Shown here piece after piece: positions 26,295-35,843 of a stretch of 64,000 bases of DNA. This DNA comes from JADJLQ01 sp038251405. Its GTDB lineage: Bacteria > Bacteroidota > Bacteroidia > Chitinophagales > Saprospiraceae. Under the pieces are notes generated by a model. That model did not search any database. It was given only the letters and a program-made list of their open reading frames with translations, and was not told the origin of the DNA. Location: the NCBI GenBank assembly GCA_038251405.1, contig JBBSBH010000015.1, positions 46,184 through 110,183 of the forward strand, written 5' to 3'. Numbering within the stretch: the first letter of the stretch is position 1; each line of letters begins with the position of its first letter. A program made the position numbers and the translations under genes.

Positions 26295-26888
26295 TTAATA
26301 AACGAATGCCGTGGTATATCTATCGTCTATCAGTAAACAAAGTTCATCAAAGATTTCTTCGATAGTACCCATGCCACTTACCTGCATGGCAAGTTTCTGT
26401 GCATCATAATAGTCATATACCGGAGTCGTTTCTTCCCGATAAACTTGAAATCTATTACGAATGATTTCCTCATTAGTGTCGTCTTTCCTTCCTGAGGACT
26501 TACCTCTTAGTAATAATCGCTTAACCAATTCTTCTTCGTCTACTTCTAACGCAAGCATGGCTGTTATCTTGATACTCTCTTCAGCTAACAACTCATCCAG
26601 AGCTTCTGCCTGGGCGATAGTTCGAGGAAATCCATCTAAGACAAATCCATTTTTTACAGCATCTGATTCCATCCTTTCTCTAAGCATCGAAACGGTAACT
26701 GAGTCTGGTACCAACTGACCTTTATCCATGTATGACCGAGCCAATTGACCTAATTCCGTGTTGTTCCTAAGTTCATATCTAAACATATCCCCGGTAGAAA
26801 GATGAGCAATGCCATATTTGTCTACTAGTTTTTGAGCTTGAGTGCCTTTACCAGAGCCTGGAGGGCCAAATAGTATTAAATTTATCAT
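26295..26888 (-). CDS. adk: Adenylate kinase
   Basis: 197 residues: the short-LID form without a zinc-binding insert. P-loop GPPGSGKGTQ at residues 7-16, NMP-binding LSTGDMFRYELRN, LDGFPRTIAQAEAL and the LID GKSSGRKDDTNEEIIRNR. It equilibrates ATP+AMP with 2 ADP. First gene of an adk-obg operon. Confidence 0.95.
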   Translation of the reverse strand: MINLILFGPPGSGKGTQAQKLVDKYGIAHLSTGDMFRYELRNNTELGQLARSYMDKGQLVPDSVTVSMLRERMESDAVKNGFVLDGFPRTIAQAEALDELLAEESIKITAMLALEVDEEELVKRLLLRGKSSGRKDDTNEEIIRNRFQVYREETTPVYDYYDAQKLAMQVSGMGTIEEIFDELCLLIDDRYTTAFVY

Positions 26889-27382
26889 TTTAAATGCCGC
26901 GAAAGATACAAATAAATCATTGTTTTGAATGCCTGGCGATTAACCGGGGTAAGTGACCTATTTGAGCTTCTGAATTGCACCGGCTACTGAAGAGGAGAAA
27001 TTCTGCAAATAGGTGTACCCCTTAAGGAGCTGGGTAGGGGAATAAAAGGTTCTTTTTCTTAAACAAGTAAAATGTATTCTGCAAGTATCCTAAACCCGAT
27101 ATCTATCAAAATATATCCTTTCGGTTTCAAATTGAATAGTGTTTATATCCTGCTTGAAAATTTAAAGATTGCAGCATTCATTGTATAAGCAATCAAATGG
27201 TCAACGGAGCCTTTAGGTAAGAATTTCCAGATTTGATGAATCCAGAACACCTTATATTCTGAATACATTACTAATCAACGAATAAATCAGGCCCGCTTTA
27301 TGTATAAGTTGGATCTATAAAAAATGTCTAAAAAAAAGTTCCCCCCTTTTATTATGTTAGCAGTCCTAATCCAAAAAAGTAT
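26889..27382. other. 494-bp gene-free region between adk and the symporter
   Basis: Apart from the adk promoter-like element, I see no ORF, tRNA or strong terminator. A short inverted repeat, TACCCCT ... AGGGGA around 27017-27040, could form a weak hairpin. The 5' region of the symporter gene should be in the last 100 bp, but no TAnnTTTG match is near its start. Confidence 0.5.
26901..26908 (-). promoter_or_regulatory. -7-like promoter element of adk-obg
   Basis: Minus-strand TATCTTTC followed by G; 12 nt separate it from the adk ATG. Confidence 0.3.
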
Positions 27383-28759
27383 ATGTTGAAATCATTATCT
27401 ATTAAGCAAATTTTACTTGCTTTCCTGGTATTATTTACATTGGTGGTGCTCACTCATTTAATTTATTATTTTAATCAAACTATTTTTCATCACGATTTTT
27501 TAACAATACTTAGATGGTTAGCTATCGGAACTTTATTTATTTACGGTCTCAAGAAAAATGAGCTTACCACATGGATCTTTATTTCTATGGTGGTGGGGGC
27601 AGAAATTGGAAACGATTGGCCGAAAGTTGGTGCCAACCTTAAATTCATCAGTGATATCTTTTTAAAATTAATCAAGACTATAATAGCGCCTTTATTATTT
27701 TCTACACTAGTGGTAGGTATTGCAGGACACGCTGATATGAAGCAGGTGGGTCGAATGGGATGGAAATCCCTATTGTATTTTGAAATAGTAACTACGATTG
27801 CGTTGATCATTGGCTTAGCGGCTATTAATATCTCCAAAGCAGGTGAAGGGATTAACCTATCAGCTGCAGATGTTTCCCAAAAAGTAGATGTAGTAAAGCA
27901 AACCTGGCAAGAAATTATTTTACATACATTTCCTGATAATATCGCTAAAGCTGTAGCTGATGGGCAGGTACTCCAAATAGTAGTGTTTAGTATTCTTTTT
28001 GCCCTGGGACTTTCCATGGTAAAAAGCAGTCATATGAAAGACACCATGTTGAATTGGTGTGAGAGCCTATCTGAGGTAATGTTTAAATTTACCAATTTAG
28101 TAATGTACCTCGCACCTTTCGCAGTAGGTGCTGCATTGGCCTATACCATTGGCAAAATGGGTTTTGACATTTTAAAAAACCTATTTCTATTACTAGCTAC
28201 ATTATATGCCGCCCTGTTAATACTTATTTTTGGCGTATTTCTACCCATAGCCTTGTATATCAAACTTCCCATTAAAAAATTTATAAAGGCAGTATCTGAG
28301 CCCGTTCTATTGGCATTTGCAACAGCCAGTTCGGAAGCAGCCCTGCCACATGCAATGAAGGCGTTGGAAAACTTCGGAATACCACGGAAAGTAGTTTCTT
28401 TCGTATTGCCTACTGGTTTTAGTTTTAACCTGGATGGCAGTACCTTATATTTGAGCCTTGCATTAGTATTTGTAGCCCAGGCAGCTAAAATAGATCTCAG
28501 CATTGGCGAACAAATAGTGATGATGTTGACGCTTATGCTCTCCAGCAAAGGAGTTGCGGGTGTAGCGAGAGCTTCATTAGTTATATTATTCGGGACAGCG
28601 GTTTCTTTTAATCTACCTACCGAACCCATATTTATAATTCTTGGCATTGATGCATTAATGGATATGGGCCGAACAGGGACCAATCTTTTAGGAAATTGTC
28701 TGGCTACTGCAGTGATTGCAAAATGGGAGAAAGAAGTAGATTTTGAAAAAATGACTTAA
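27383..28759 (+). CDS. Dicarboxylate/amino acid:cation symporter (DAACS family)
   Basis: 458 residues with about eight membrane helices plus two re-entrant hairpins. Family signatures: the serine-containing hairpin FATASSEAALPHAMKAL, the NMDGT-type motif here as FNLDGSTLYLSLALVF, and LSSKGVAGVARASLVIL. It imports glutamate, aspartate or C4-dicarboxylates with Na+ or H+. The substrate-binding Arg position of GltPh-like proteins cannot be fixed by eye, so no gene symbol is given. An extra ~60-residue N-terminal stretch with two helices precedes the canonical part. Confidence 0.88.
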   Translation: MLKSLSIKQILLAFLVLFTLVVLTHLIYYFNQTIFHHDFLTILRWLAIGTLFIYGLKKNELTTWIFISMVVGAEIGNDWPKVGANLKFISDIFLKLIKTIIAPLLFSTLVVGIAGHADMKQVGRMGWKSLLYFEIVTTIALIIGLAAINISKAGEGINLSAADVSQKVDVVKQTWQEIILHTFPDNIAKAVADGQVLQIVVFSILFALGLSMVKSSHMKDTMLNWCESLSEVMFKFTNLVMYLAPFAVGAALAYTIGKMGFDILKNLFLLLATLYAALLILIFGVFLPIALYIKLPIKKFIKAVSEPVLLAFATASSEAALPHAMKALENFGIPRKVVSFVLPTGFSFNLDGSTLYLSLALVFVAQAAKIDLSIGEQIVMMLTLMLSSKGVAGVARASLVILFGTAVSFNLPTEPIFIILGIDALMDMGRTGTNLLGNCLATAVIAKWEKEVDFEKMT

Positions 28760-28805
28760 GGCTATTTCCTTCTACAAAATTAGCTATTCCTGATTTTGGA
28801 TTCTC

Positions 28806-28813
28806 TACCTTTG
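28806..28813 (+). promoter_or_regulatory. -7 promoter element of the flippase gene
   Basis: TACCTTTG matches TAnnTTTG; seven nucleotides later lies the TTG start codon of the flippase. Confidence 0.45.
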
Positions 28814-28820
28814 CCTTACA

Positions 28821-30272
28821 TTGTCTGTATTTAGAAAACTCGCGGGTGAAACAGCGCTATATGGCTTGAGTAGCATACTGGCTCGAGTGGTAAATTTTAT
28901 CCTGGTACCTATACACACTGCCGTATTTACAAATAGAGGTGATTATGGCGTCATCGGTCAATTGTATGGATGGATTGCTGCTGCAGTAGTTTTGTATTCA
29001 TTTCGATTGGAAGCAGCTTATTTTAGGTATACAAGTCATGATAGTAGCAGTAAATCCTATTCCAATGGAAAAATCTTCACACTGGTTATTTCCCTGGTTT
29101 TTAGTGCTTGTATATTGATTTTTGCGAAACCTATTGCTAACTGGTTGCAAATAGAAGGATTTGATTATTTAATCAAATATGCAGCACTGATCATTTCTAT
29201 TGACGCATTATGTGAGCTGCCTTTTGCAAGGCTTCGACTTCAAAAAAGGCCCATCAAATTTGTTACCATAAAAGTTATTAGCATTTTAGCCAATGTCTTT
29301 TTCAATGGGTATTTTTTATTGCTCGGTCCAAAATTTAATTTACCCGTTCCTGGTGATAAGATTGCTGCAGTATTTATCGCCAACCTGATTGCAAGTGTAA
29401 TTACATTATTACTATTAAATAAGGAATATCTGGCTCAGGGATTTACTGCAAATAAAGAAGAAATAAAAAAGATCCTGACCTATGCATGGCCCTTGCTTAT
29501 AGTAGGGCTAGCTGCTGTGATGAATGACGCTATGACTCGCCAATTTTTAGGATGGTTCGCCACTGGTAATGCTGAGGAAAAAAAGATATTAATGGGAGAA
29601 TACAATGCCTGTGTAAAATTTGGAGTATTTATTGCCTTGTTTGTACAGGCTTTTCGGTATGCTGCAGAGCCATTTTTCTTTGCTCATATGCATTCAAAAG
29701 ATGCCAAATCCGACTATAGCAAGATCACCACTTATTTTACCCAGTTCACCATGATCGGATTTGTGTCCATCATGCTATATCTTGACTTTATTAAAAATAT
29801 TGTGGTACGTAACCCTGCCTACCTTCATGCGATTGCTATAGTACCTATCGTATTGATGGCCAATGTATTTTTAGGAATTTACTACAATGTATCCAATTGG
29901 TATCGCTTGACTGATAAGACGAGGTTTGGCATGTATTCCGCTTTGATTGGAGTAGGACTCACCTTATTTTTCAATATCGTATTAGTACCGCGATATGGAT
30001 ATATTGGAACAGCCTGGGCCATGTTTATTTGCTATTTTGGAATGACCTTAGTTACCTACCTCTGGGGACAAAAATATTATCCTGTAAATTTTGAGTTGAA
30101 AAAAATATTCACTGCTATTTTGGGAGGTCTGGTTATTTATTTACTAAATCACTATTTAAGAAGTCAGATCCAATTCACTCTTCCGGTATTATTCTTAGTG
30201 AATAGCTTATTCTTAATCATCTATCTGGTTGGGTTTAATTATCCAATATTGAAAATCTTTTTAAAAAGATAA
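28821..30272 (+). CDS. Polysaccharide-flippase-type (Wzx/MurJ-like, MOP superfamily) membrane protein
   Basis: 483 residues with about 14 hydrophobic segments. The opening FRKLAGETALYGLSSILARVVNFILVP (given here as pieces: KLAGETALYGLSSI, RVVNFILVP) is the usual Bacteroidota oligosaccharide-flippase start. It probably moves a lipid-linked saccharide across the inner membrane. The frame starts with TTG, not ATG, placed 7 nt after a -7 element; no in-frame ATG fits before the first helix. It stands 61 bp after the symporter and is not part of a visible glycan cluster. Confidence 0.85.
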   Translation: MSVFRKLAGETALYGLSSILARVVNFILVPIHTAVFTNRGDYGVIGQLYGWIAAAVVLYSFRLEAAYFRYTSHDSSSKSYSNGKIFTLVISLVFSACILIFAKPIANWLQIEGFDYLIKYAALIISIDALCELPFARLRLQKRPIKFVTIKVISILANVFFNGYFLLLGPKFNLPVPGDKIAAVFIANLIASVITLLLLNKEYLAQGFTANKEEIKKILTYAWPLLIVGLAAVMNDAMTRQFLGWFATGNAEEKKILMGEYNACVKFGVFIALFVQAFRYAAEPFFFAHMHSKDAKSDYSKITTYFTQFTMIGFVSIMLYLDFIKNIVVRNPAYLHAIAIVPIVLMANVFLGIYYNVSNWYRLTDKTRFGMYSALIGVGLTLFFNIVLVPRYGYIGTAWAMFICYFGMTLVTYLWGQKYYPVNFELKKIFTAILGGLVIYLLNHYLRSQIQFTLPVLFLVNSLFLIIYLVGFNYPILKIFLKR

Positions 30273-30357
30273 ATCAATATTAGATTCCTATTCAAATCAC
30301 TAGTAACTCAGGTTTGTTATTTTTACATTTTTTCAAATAATGCTAAAACGTGAATTT

Positions 30358-31359
30358 ATGAATGAAATCCGCTGGGGAATTATCGGTGCAGGCGATGTTT
30401 GTGAAGTAAAAAGTGGCCCCGCTTTTAATAAAATTGAACATTCAAAATTAGTTGCAGTAATGCGACGCAACGCGACCTTAGCCGAAGACTATGCAAAACG
30501 GCATGGTGTGCCCAAGTGGTATGACGATGCCGATAAGCTTATAAATGATGCTGAGGTAAATGCAATTTATATTGCTACGCCGCCAAGTTCGCATGCAGAA
30601 TATGCTAAAAAAGCGGCGGCGGCCGGAAAGCCCATATATGTAGAAAAACCAATGGCAACAAGTCATGCCGATTGCCTCACCATGATGGCTGCAGCAAAAA
30701 ATGCCGGCCTGCCTTTATATGTGGCTTACTATAGAAGAGCCTTGCCCAATATACTGGCTATTAAAAAAATGCTATTAGATAATATCATTGGTGAAATCAG
30801 ATTTGTTGACATACAATTGCATAAACCATCGCACAAAGATCTTGGTGGGAATTTTCAAACCAATGATAATTGGCGAATAGATCCCCAAATATCTGGCGGA
30901 GGGTATTTCCATGATCTTGCCTGTCATCAATTGGATGTTATGGATTTTTTATTGGGACCCATCCTATCGGCCTCAGGTATCGCATTAAATCAAAGCAATG
31001 AATATAATGCGTATGATCTCGTCATCGGTCAGTTTCAATTTAAAAGCGGCATCCCGGGCCAGGGATCCTGGTGTTTCAATTGTAGTGAAAGTGCCCAAAA
31101 AGAAGTGACCACCTTGTACGGCAGTAAGGGAACTATTTCATTTCCTCATTTCGGGGATCATAGTGTAACTGTGCATCAGGATGGAGCAGCGTCCAAAAGG
31201 CATACTTTTACTATGCCCATTAACATCCAATTCCCATTAATTCAATCCGTTGTTGATGATTTGAGAGGAGTTGGAGTTTGCGCTAGCACTGGAGAATCTG
31301 CTGCCCGTACCAATCAGGTAATGGAATGGATAATCAAAAATGATACAATAAATGAATGA
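30358..31359 (+). CDS. Gfo/Idh/MocA-family oxidoreductase
   Basis: 334 residues from the ATG at 30358 (MNEIRWGIIGAGDVCE); another ATG lies 18 bp upstream. N-terminal Rossmann fold with WGIIGAGDVCEVKSGPAF, AIYIATPPSSHAEYAKKA and the EKP motif in YVEKPMATSH; C-terminal beta-sheet domain with the Asp/His pair in GGYFHDLACHQLDVMDFLLG. These enzymes oxidise or reduce sugars, inositols or biliverdin-like substrates with NAD(P); the substrate is not known. It overlaps the MscS gene by 8 bp. Confidence 0.85.
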   Translation: MNEIRWGIIGAGDVCEVKSGPAFNKIEHSKLVAVMRRNATLAEDYAKRHGVPKWYDDADKLINDAEVNAIYIATPPSSHAEYAKKAAAAGKPIYVEKPMATSHADCLTMMAAAKNAGLPLYVAYYRRALPNILAIKKMLLDNIIGEIRFVDIQLHKPSHKDLGGNFQTNDNWRIDPQISGGGYFHDLACHQLDVMDFLLGPILSASGIALNQSNEYNAYDLVIGQFQFKSGIPGQGSWCFNCSESAQKEVTTLYGSKGTISFPHFGDHSVTVHQDGAASKRHTFTMPINIQFPLIQSVVDDLRGVGVCASTGESAARTNQVMEWIIKNDTINE

Positions 31360-32197
31360 TCTCTTAACCAATATCAAGCCCTGGATGCTTTCTCACGGAA
31401 TCAAAATTTTATTTATTCTGGTGGGTGGATATTTGATCAATAGACTTTCAGGAAAGTTCATAGCTAAAACAGTAAGGATAGTGGTGGTTTCGGACAAATA
31501 TTTGTCAAAGGAAGCCGAGGTGAAAAGAGAAGATACACTGATAAGGATAGTTGGTTGGGCAGCAAGTATATTCATATTGATGGTTGCCGCTATGATGATT
31601 TTGAAGGAGCTGGAAGTGCCTATTGGCCCACTATTGGCTAGTGCAGGAATCATTGGTATCGCTGTTGGATTTGGAGGGCAATATTTGATAAGAGATTTGA
31701 TTTCCGGAATTTTTATCATTCTTGAAAATCAATACAGGATAGGTGATTCGGTAAATTTTGATGGTACCAAAGGGACTGTAGAAGATATTAGTTTAAGGAT
31801 GACTACTTTGAGAGATTTGGATGGCACCGTCCACCATATCCCGAATGGAGACATCAAGAGAGTAGCTAATCTTTCTAAAGATTTTGCCCGGGTAAATTTG
31901 AATATTAGTGTTGCCTATCACTCAGATCTGGATCATGTCATTCAAATTATAAATAAAGTAGGTCATGAGCTGGCTGAAGATCCTCGATGGAAAGCCGCCA
32001 TCATAAAAGAACCACAATATTTAAGAGTAGATTCATTGGGTGAATCTTCCATTGAAATGAAAATATTAGGCGAAACCTTTCCTTTGAATAAATGGGAAGT
32101 AATGGGCGAATTGCGGAAACGACTGAAGCAGGCTTTTGACAAAGAAGGTATAGAGATTCCATTCCCTCAGGTAGTCATCCATACCAAAAATGAATAA
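31352..32197 (+). CDS. Small-conductance mechanosensitive channel (MscS family)
   Basis: 281 residues, the size of the basic three-helix MscS. The pore-lining helix is VPIGPLLASAGIIGIAVGFGGQYLIRDLISG (key part: GIIGIAVGFGGQ), followed by the beta-domain FIILENQYRIGDSVNF and GTVEDISLRMTTLRDLDGTVHHIPNG (in pieces: GTVEDISLRMTTLRD, HHIPNGDI). It opens on membrane tension to release solutes in hypo-osmotic shock. Located in the inner membrane; overlaps the upstream oxidoreductase by 8 bp. Confidence 0.93.
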   Translation: MNDLLTNIKPWMLSHGIKILFILVGGYLINRLSGKFIAKTVRIVVVSDKYLSKEAEVKREDTLIRIVGWAASIFILMVAAMMILKELEVPIGPLLASAGIIGIAVGFGGQYLIRDLISGIFIILENQYRIGDSVNFDGTKGTVEDISLRMTTLRDLDGTVHHIPNGDIKRVANLSKDFARVNLNISVAYHSDLDHVIQIINKVGHELAEDPRWKAAIIKEPQYLRVDSLGESSIEMKILGETFPLNKWEVMGELRKRLKQAFDKEGIEIPFPQVVIHTKNE

Positions 32198-32235
32198 ATT
32201 ACCAACCATTCCGATTCAGGAATCGTTTTATATGT

Positions 32236-32634
32236 ATGATGATGAAATTTAATTTTATATTTTTTGCATGTATTTTTTTGGCCTGTTCCAAACCAGCCAG
32301 TTCAGGCCCTTCCTGCGAAGGATCTCCTTTTAAAGGCATACTTATCAGAAAAGGATGCGAAGCATATGTATTCCAACTAATTAGCCCCACTATTAAAGTC
32401 CAGGCAAAATGGACAGAGATTTTTTCAAAAAAAGAATATGAAAATGTTGTCTCTGTATTAAACTACTGCGATGGTTCTCCTGAAAGCAAAATACTCCAAT
32501 CATTAAACCAGGGCGAAACGGTATCCTTCAATCTCACAGGCTCTGAAAATCATTGCCCGATTTTGTGCCTCGTTTTCGAGGATTCTCCTTCTCCTAGTTA
32601 TGCCGCCTCAGATATCAAATCTTGCGCAGAGTAA
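32236..32634 (+). CDS. Small Cys-rich lipoprotein of unknown function
   Basis: 132 residues. Signal with lipobox FLAC (about Cys17), then a mature part with at least six more Cys (GPSCEGS, RKGCEAY, LNYCDGS, NHCPILCLVF, KSCAE), suggesting disulfides in the periplasm or at the cell surface. I do not recognise a family. It stands alone between mscS (38 bp) and cysS (68 bp), same strand. The base composition is like the neighbours. Confidence 0.6.
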   Translation: MMMKFNFIFFACIFLACSKPASSGPSCEGSPFKGILIRKGCEAYVFQLISPTIKVQAKWTEIFSKKEYENVVSVLNYCDGSPESKILQSLNQGETVSFNLTGSENHCPILCLVFEDSPSPSYAASDIKSCAE

Positions 32635-32689
32635 ACAATTAAAGTACTCTTAAAATAAGAGGAAGAAACACGCAATCATCATTAGATCG

Positions 32690-32697
32690 TATTTTCG
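32690..32697 (+). promoter_or_regulatory. -7-like promoter element of cysS
   Basis: TATTTTCG (TAnnTTCG variant), five nucleotides before the ATG at 32703. Confidence 0.4.
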
Positions 32698-32702
32698 CGC
32701 CG

Positions 32703-34202
32703 ATGAATCGCGAACTTTATATATATGATAGTCTTGAAAGGCAACATGTGCTCTTCGAACCTATTCACGAGAACATAGTAGGTATGTATACGTGCGGACC
32801 TACGGTTTACAGTGATGTACACTTAGGTAATTGCCGTACTTTCATCAGTTTTGATATTATTTACAGGTATCTCCAGGCTTTGGGATATAAAGTAAGATAT
32901 GTGCGCAATATTACAGATGTGGGTCATTTAGAAGGTGATGCTGATGAAGGAGAAGATAAAGTATCTAAAAAGGCGAAACTTGAAAATCTCGAGCCCATGG
33001 AAGTAGTTCAACGCTATATGAATGGATTTCATCAAATAATGTCGATTTTCAATGTACTTCCTCCGAATATAGAACCCCGGGCTACAGGGCATATGATAGA
33101 ACAAATAGAAATGATCAAAACTATTTTAGCCAATGGATATGCCTACGAAAGAAATGGCTCCGTTTATTTTAATACTCAGAAACTGGTAGAAGAAAATAAA
33201 GATGTATATGGCAAATTATCAGGAAAAGTGCTTGATGATCTGTTGAATGAATCCCGTGCTCTAAAAAACCAGGAAGAAAAAGACCATCCATCTGATTTTG
33301 CCATTTGGATAAAAGCAGATGAAAGGCACTTGATGCATTGGCCTTCTCCCTGGTCAGAGGGCTTCCCCGGCTGGCATTTGGAGTGTTCCGCTATGAGTAC
33401 TAAGTACCTGGGTGTTACTTTTGACATTCATGGAGGAGGGTACGATTTAAAATTCCCCCATCATGAAAATGAAATTGCCCAAAATGTAGGCTGCTACGGT
33501 CATACTCCTTCAAAATACTGGATACATGCCAATATGCTTTTACTCAATGGAAAAAAAATGAGCAAAAGTGATGGTAACACTATTTCTCCCGGGCAGCTTT
33601 TTACTGGTGAAAGTAAATTTTTATCGAAGTCCTATTCCCCTATGGTGGTACGATTTTTTATGTTACAAACTCACTATCGAAGTACTTTAGACCTCACAGA
33701 TGAAGCTTTGCAGGGTGCTGAAAAAGGATTTAAACGATTGCTGGAAGGCACTAAAAGTGCAGGTCTACTCCATACCAATTCGGGCTCTCTAAATACCAAT
33801 CTTAACTCAGAACTCCATAAAATAATGGATAGCCTGTACACTGAAATGAATGATGATTTCAATAGTCCTAAGGCCCTTGCCGTGTTATTTGACTTAGTTA
33901 CCAGGGTAAATTCTTTCAAAGATGGCCATACTGATATAAATCAATTGTCTTCAGAAACACTAGAGCGACTGAACAAAGAAATGTCTCACTGGGTATTTGA
34001 TATACTTGGGCTACAAGATGATGAGTCAAGTGATCGTGTATCCGGAAAAATGGATGGCGTGATGCAATTAGTATTGGACTTAAGACAACAGGCCAGAGGT
34101 AAAAAAGATTTTGCTCTGTCTGATCAAATAAGAGATCGTCTCACTAATTTGAAAATTATGGTGAAAGATGGAAAAGAAGGTGTCACCTGGACAAATGAAT
34201 AA
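32703..34202 (+). CDS. cysS: Cysteinyl-tRNA synthetase
   Basis: 499 residues, class Ia synthetase. CGPTVYSDVHLGNCRTF contains the zinc Cys and the HIGH-like HLGN; FPGWHLECSAMSTKYLG and DLKFPHHENEIAQ give further zinc and amino-acid ligands; LNGKKMSKSDGNTIS is the KMSKS loop. The C-terminal DALR and anticodon-binding region are complete. A -7-like element sits just before the ATG. Confidence 0.95.
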   Translation: MNRELYIYDSLERQHVLFEPIHENIVGMYTCGPTVYSDVHLGNCRTFISFDIIYRYLQALGYKVRYVRNITDVGHLEGDADEGEDKVSKKAKLENLEPMEVVQRYMNGFHQIMSIFNVLPPNIEPRATGHMIEQIEMIKTILANGYAYERNGSVYFNTQKLVEENKDVYGKLSGKVLDDLLNESRALKNQEEKDHPSDFAIWIKADERHLMHWPSPWSEGFPGWHLECSAMSTKYLGVTFDIHGGGYDLKFPHHENEIAQNVGCYGHTPSKYWIHANMLLLNGKKMSKSDGNTISPGQLFTGESKFLSKSYSPMVVRFFMLQTHYRSTLDLTDEALQGAEKGFKRLLEGTKSAGLLHTNSGSLNTNLNSELHKIMDSLYTEMNDDFNSPKALAVLFDLVTRVNSFKDGHTDINQLSSETLERLNKEMSHWVFDILGLQDDESSDRVSGKMDGVMQLVLDLRQQARGKKDFALSDQIRDRLTNLKIMVKDGKEGVTWTNE

Positions 34203-34257
34203 TGTGTATTTGGATGATTATTCTTAAATTCATGGAAATTAAAACCTTTAAAGTATT

Positions 34258-34689
34258 ATGGAAAATTCACCAAATTTTTTAGCCGTCGGGATAGCTACCC
34301 TGATACCAATGATCATTGGATTTATCTATTATCATCCTAAAGTAATGGGTGGCATGTGGATGGACGCAAACGGATTTAAACTCGAAAGTATGAAACCTCC
34401 TAAGCCTATTTTATACTTAGGGGCTCTGGTTATGTCATTTTTGCTGGCCATGTTCATTGCAGGGGCTGTTACTGGCCCGGGTCAGGAGATTGCTGCAGAT
34501 GGACATAGTTATGTAACCTTTAAGCATGGTTTGGCTCACGGTTTAGGAATGGCTATCATGGTGGCATTGCCCATTTTAGGCACTATGGCAATTTTTGAAC
34601 AAAGGTCATCTAAATGGCTTGTTGTAAACATGGGATATTGGCTGATTACCCTATGCATAATGGCCGGTATACTAAGTGCATGGAGGTAG
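34258..34689 (+). CDS. DUF1761 membrane protein
   Basis: 143 residues with four membrane helices. The pattern IGFIYYHPKVMGGMWM near the N-terminus and the closing LITLCIMAGILSAWR match DUF1761, a family of unknown function. It is followed by a terminator shared with the convergent DUF3089 gene. Confidence 0.82.
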   Translation: MENSPNFLAVGIATLIPMIIGFIYYHPKVMGGMWMDANGFKLESMKPPKPILYLGALVMSFLLAMFIAGAVTGPGQEIAADGHSYVTFKHGLAHGLGMAIMVALPILGTMAIFEQRSSKWLVVNMGYWLITLCIMAGILSAWR

Positions 34690-34715
34690 CCTTTTTTTTT
34701 AAAGACAATATCACT

Positions 34716-34753
34716 TTAAAAAGCTCTTATCACTTTTGGTAAGGGCTTTTTAA
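34716..34753. terminator. Bidirectional Rho-independent terminator
   Basis: Sixteen-pair stem (34716-34731 with 34738-34753, two G-U pairs, 6-nt loop) with A-tract on the left and T-tract on the right, between the convergent DUF1761 and DUF3089 genes. The right arm contains the stop codon of the minus-strand gene. Confidence 0.75.
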
Positions 34754-35757
34754 TTTTCATTTTTTGACAAATACAGATCTCTTCTGTGTTTTGCATTTTC
34801 TCTTACATCTAAATAGAAAAAATTAAAATCTGCTATATGGTAATTTTTACCTGTAAATAAAAAAGACCAGGGGAATTTAGGTTTATGCACCCATAGTATG
34901 TTACCGTGGATTTGAGCATCTACTCTTTCTTTAAGTATACCTCCATCAAATTTTTTAAACACCGCTCCTTTATTAAATGACTTTCCTATAAGGGTTGTGT
35001 CTATATTCCAGGTCAATGGATTTACCATTATCATTGGCTTTTCCCTCGAAATATATCGGGGCTCGTATCCATATTTAAATGTGCGCCAGCTACTTACACA
35101 CTCCAGGTCATTTGGTGTAGTGCATATGGAAATATTCGTATACAGATCCTTAGGAATCGGAATACCTGGCAAATAGGCAACTACTAGTTTTTCCATTAGT
35201 GGTTTCCCATCAAAATACTCTTTAAGCAATCTCATACCATGAGTAGTACCCTGGCTATGACCAGCAATGATGATCGGTCTCCCATGATTATAATGTTTAA
35301 GATAAAATTCAAAAGCGTCTTTCACATCCTGATAGGCTAGTTCGAAGGCATTTTTAGCTATTTCTCTATCTTTCGAATAATAATTGTAGATATGAGCTTG
35401 TCTATACCTTGGTGCATATACCTTTCCCACCTGGTTGAAAATGCTGGCCTGGTATTTTATGGAAGACTTATCAGTGAAAGCATTAATTCTTTTATAGTCT
35501 ATCGGGGCATTTATCAATTCCCGATCCTTTTTAGAAAGTAAGGATGTGGGATAAAGAAAGAAAATGTCCACTCCACCATCAGCTATAGGTTTTATTCTTT
35601 CTGGTGATAAATCTGAAGGATCATCTTTTTCTGGTAAAGATGCCCAGAAATCAGGATTGCTGTAGTCAATATGCTTTTCGGCATGCAGGCTCAGCTTTTG
35701 AGTCGCTGAGCAAGAAATTATGGTCATGATAAAAACAATAAAAGTAATTGACTTCAT
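34750..35757 (-). CDS. DUF3089 alpha/beta-hydrolase-like lipoprotein
   Basis: 335 residues from the ATG at 35757, chosen because it gives a lipoprotein signal with IISC (Cys16); an upstream ATG at 35781 would add eight residues. The nucleophile elbow is IAGHSQGT (Ser168), with GGVDIFFLYPTSLL before it, as in DUF3089. Family members are putative lipases/esterases on the cell envelope. It is 62 bp after the M15 peptidase gene on the same strand. Confidence 0.8.
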   Translation of the reverse strand: MKSITFIVFIMTIISCSATQKLSLHAEKHIDYSNPDFWASLPEKDDPSDLSPERIKPIADGGVDIFFLYPTSLLSKKDRELINAPIDYKRINAFTDKSSIKYQASIFNQVGKVYAPRYRQAHIYNYYSKDREIAKNAFELAYQDVKDAFEFYLKHYNHGRPIIIAGHSQGTTHGMRLLKEYFDGKPLMEKLVVAYLPGIPIPKDLYTNISICTTPNDLECVSSWRTFKYGYEPRYISREKPMIMVNPLTWNIDTTLIGKSFNKGAVFKKFDGGILKERVDAQIHGNILWVHKPKFPWSFLFTGKNYHIADFNFFYLDVRENAKHRRDLYLSKNEN

Positions 35758-35843
35758 ATATTTTATGCTTGCAAGACGCAAAGGTGTTTAGATTTTTTAT
35801 ACTATTTACAGCGATTTGTCCAATGAAAAGCAAATCAATCAGT

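Noticed and set aside
28141..28683. 180-codon minus-strand ORF inside the symporter gene
   Set aside because: Exact antisense of a well-conserved transporter; no recognisable domain.
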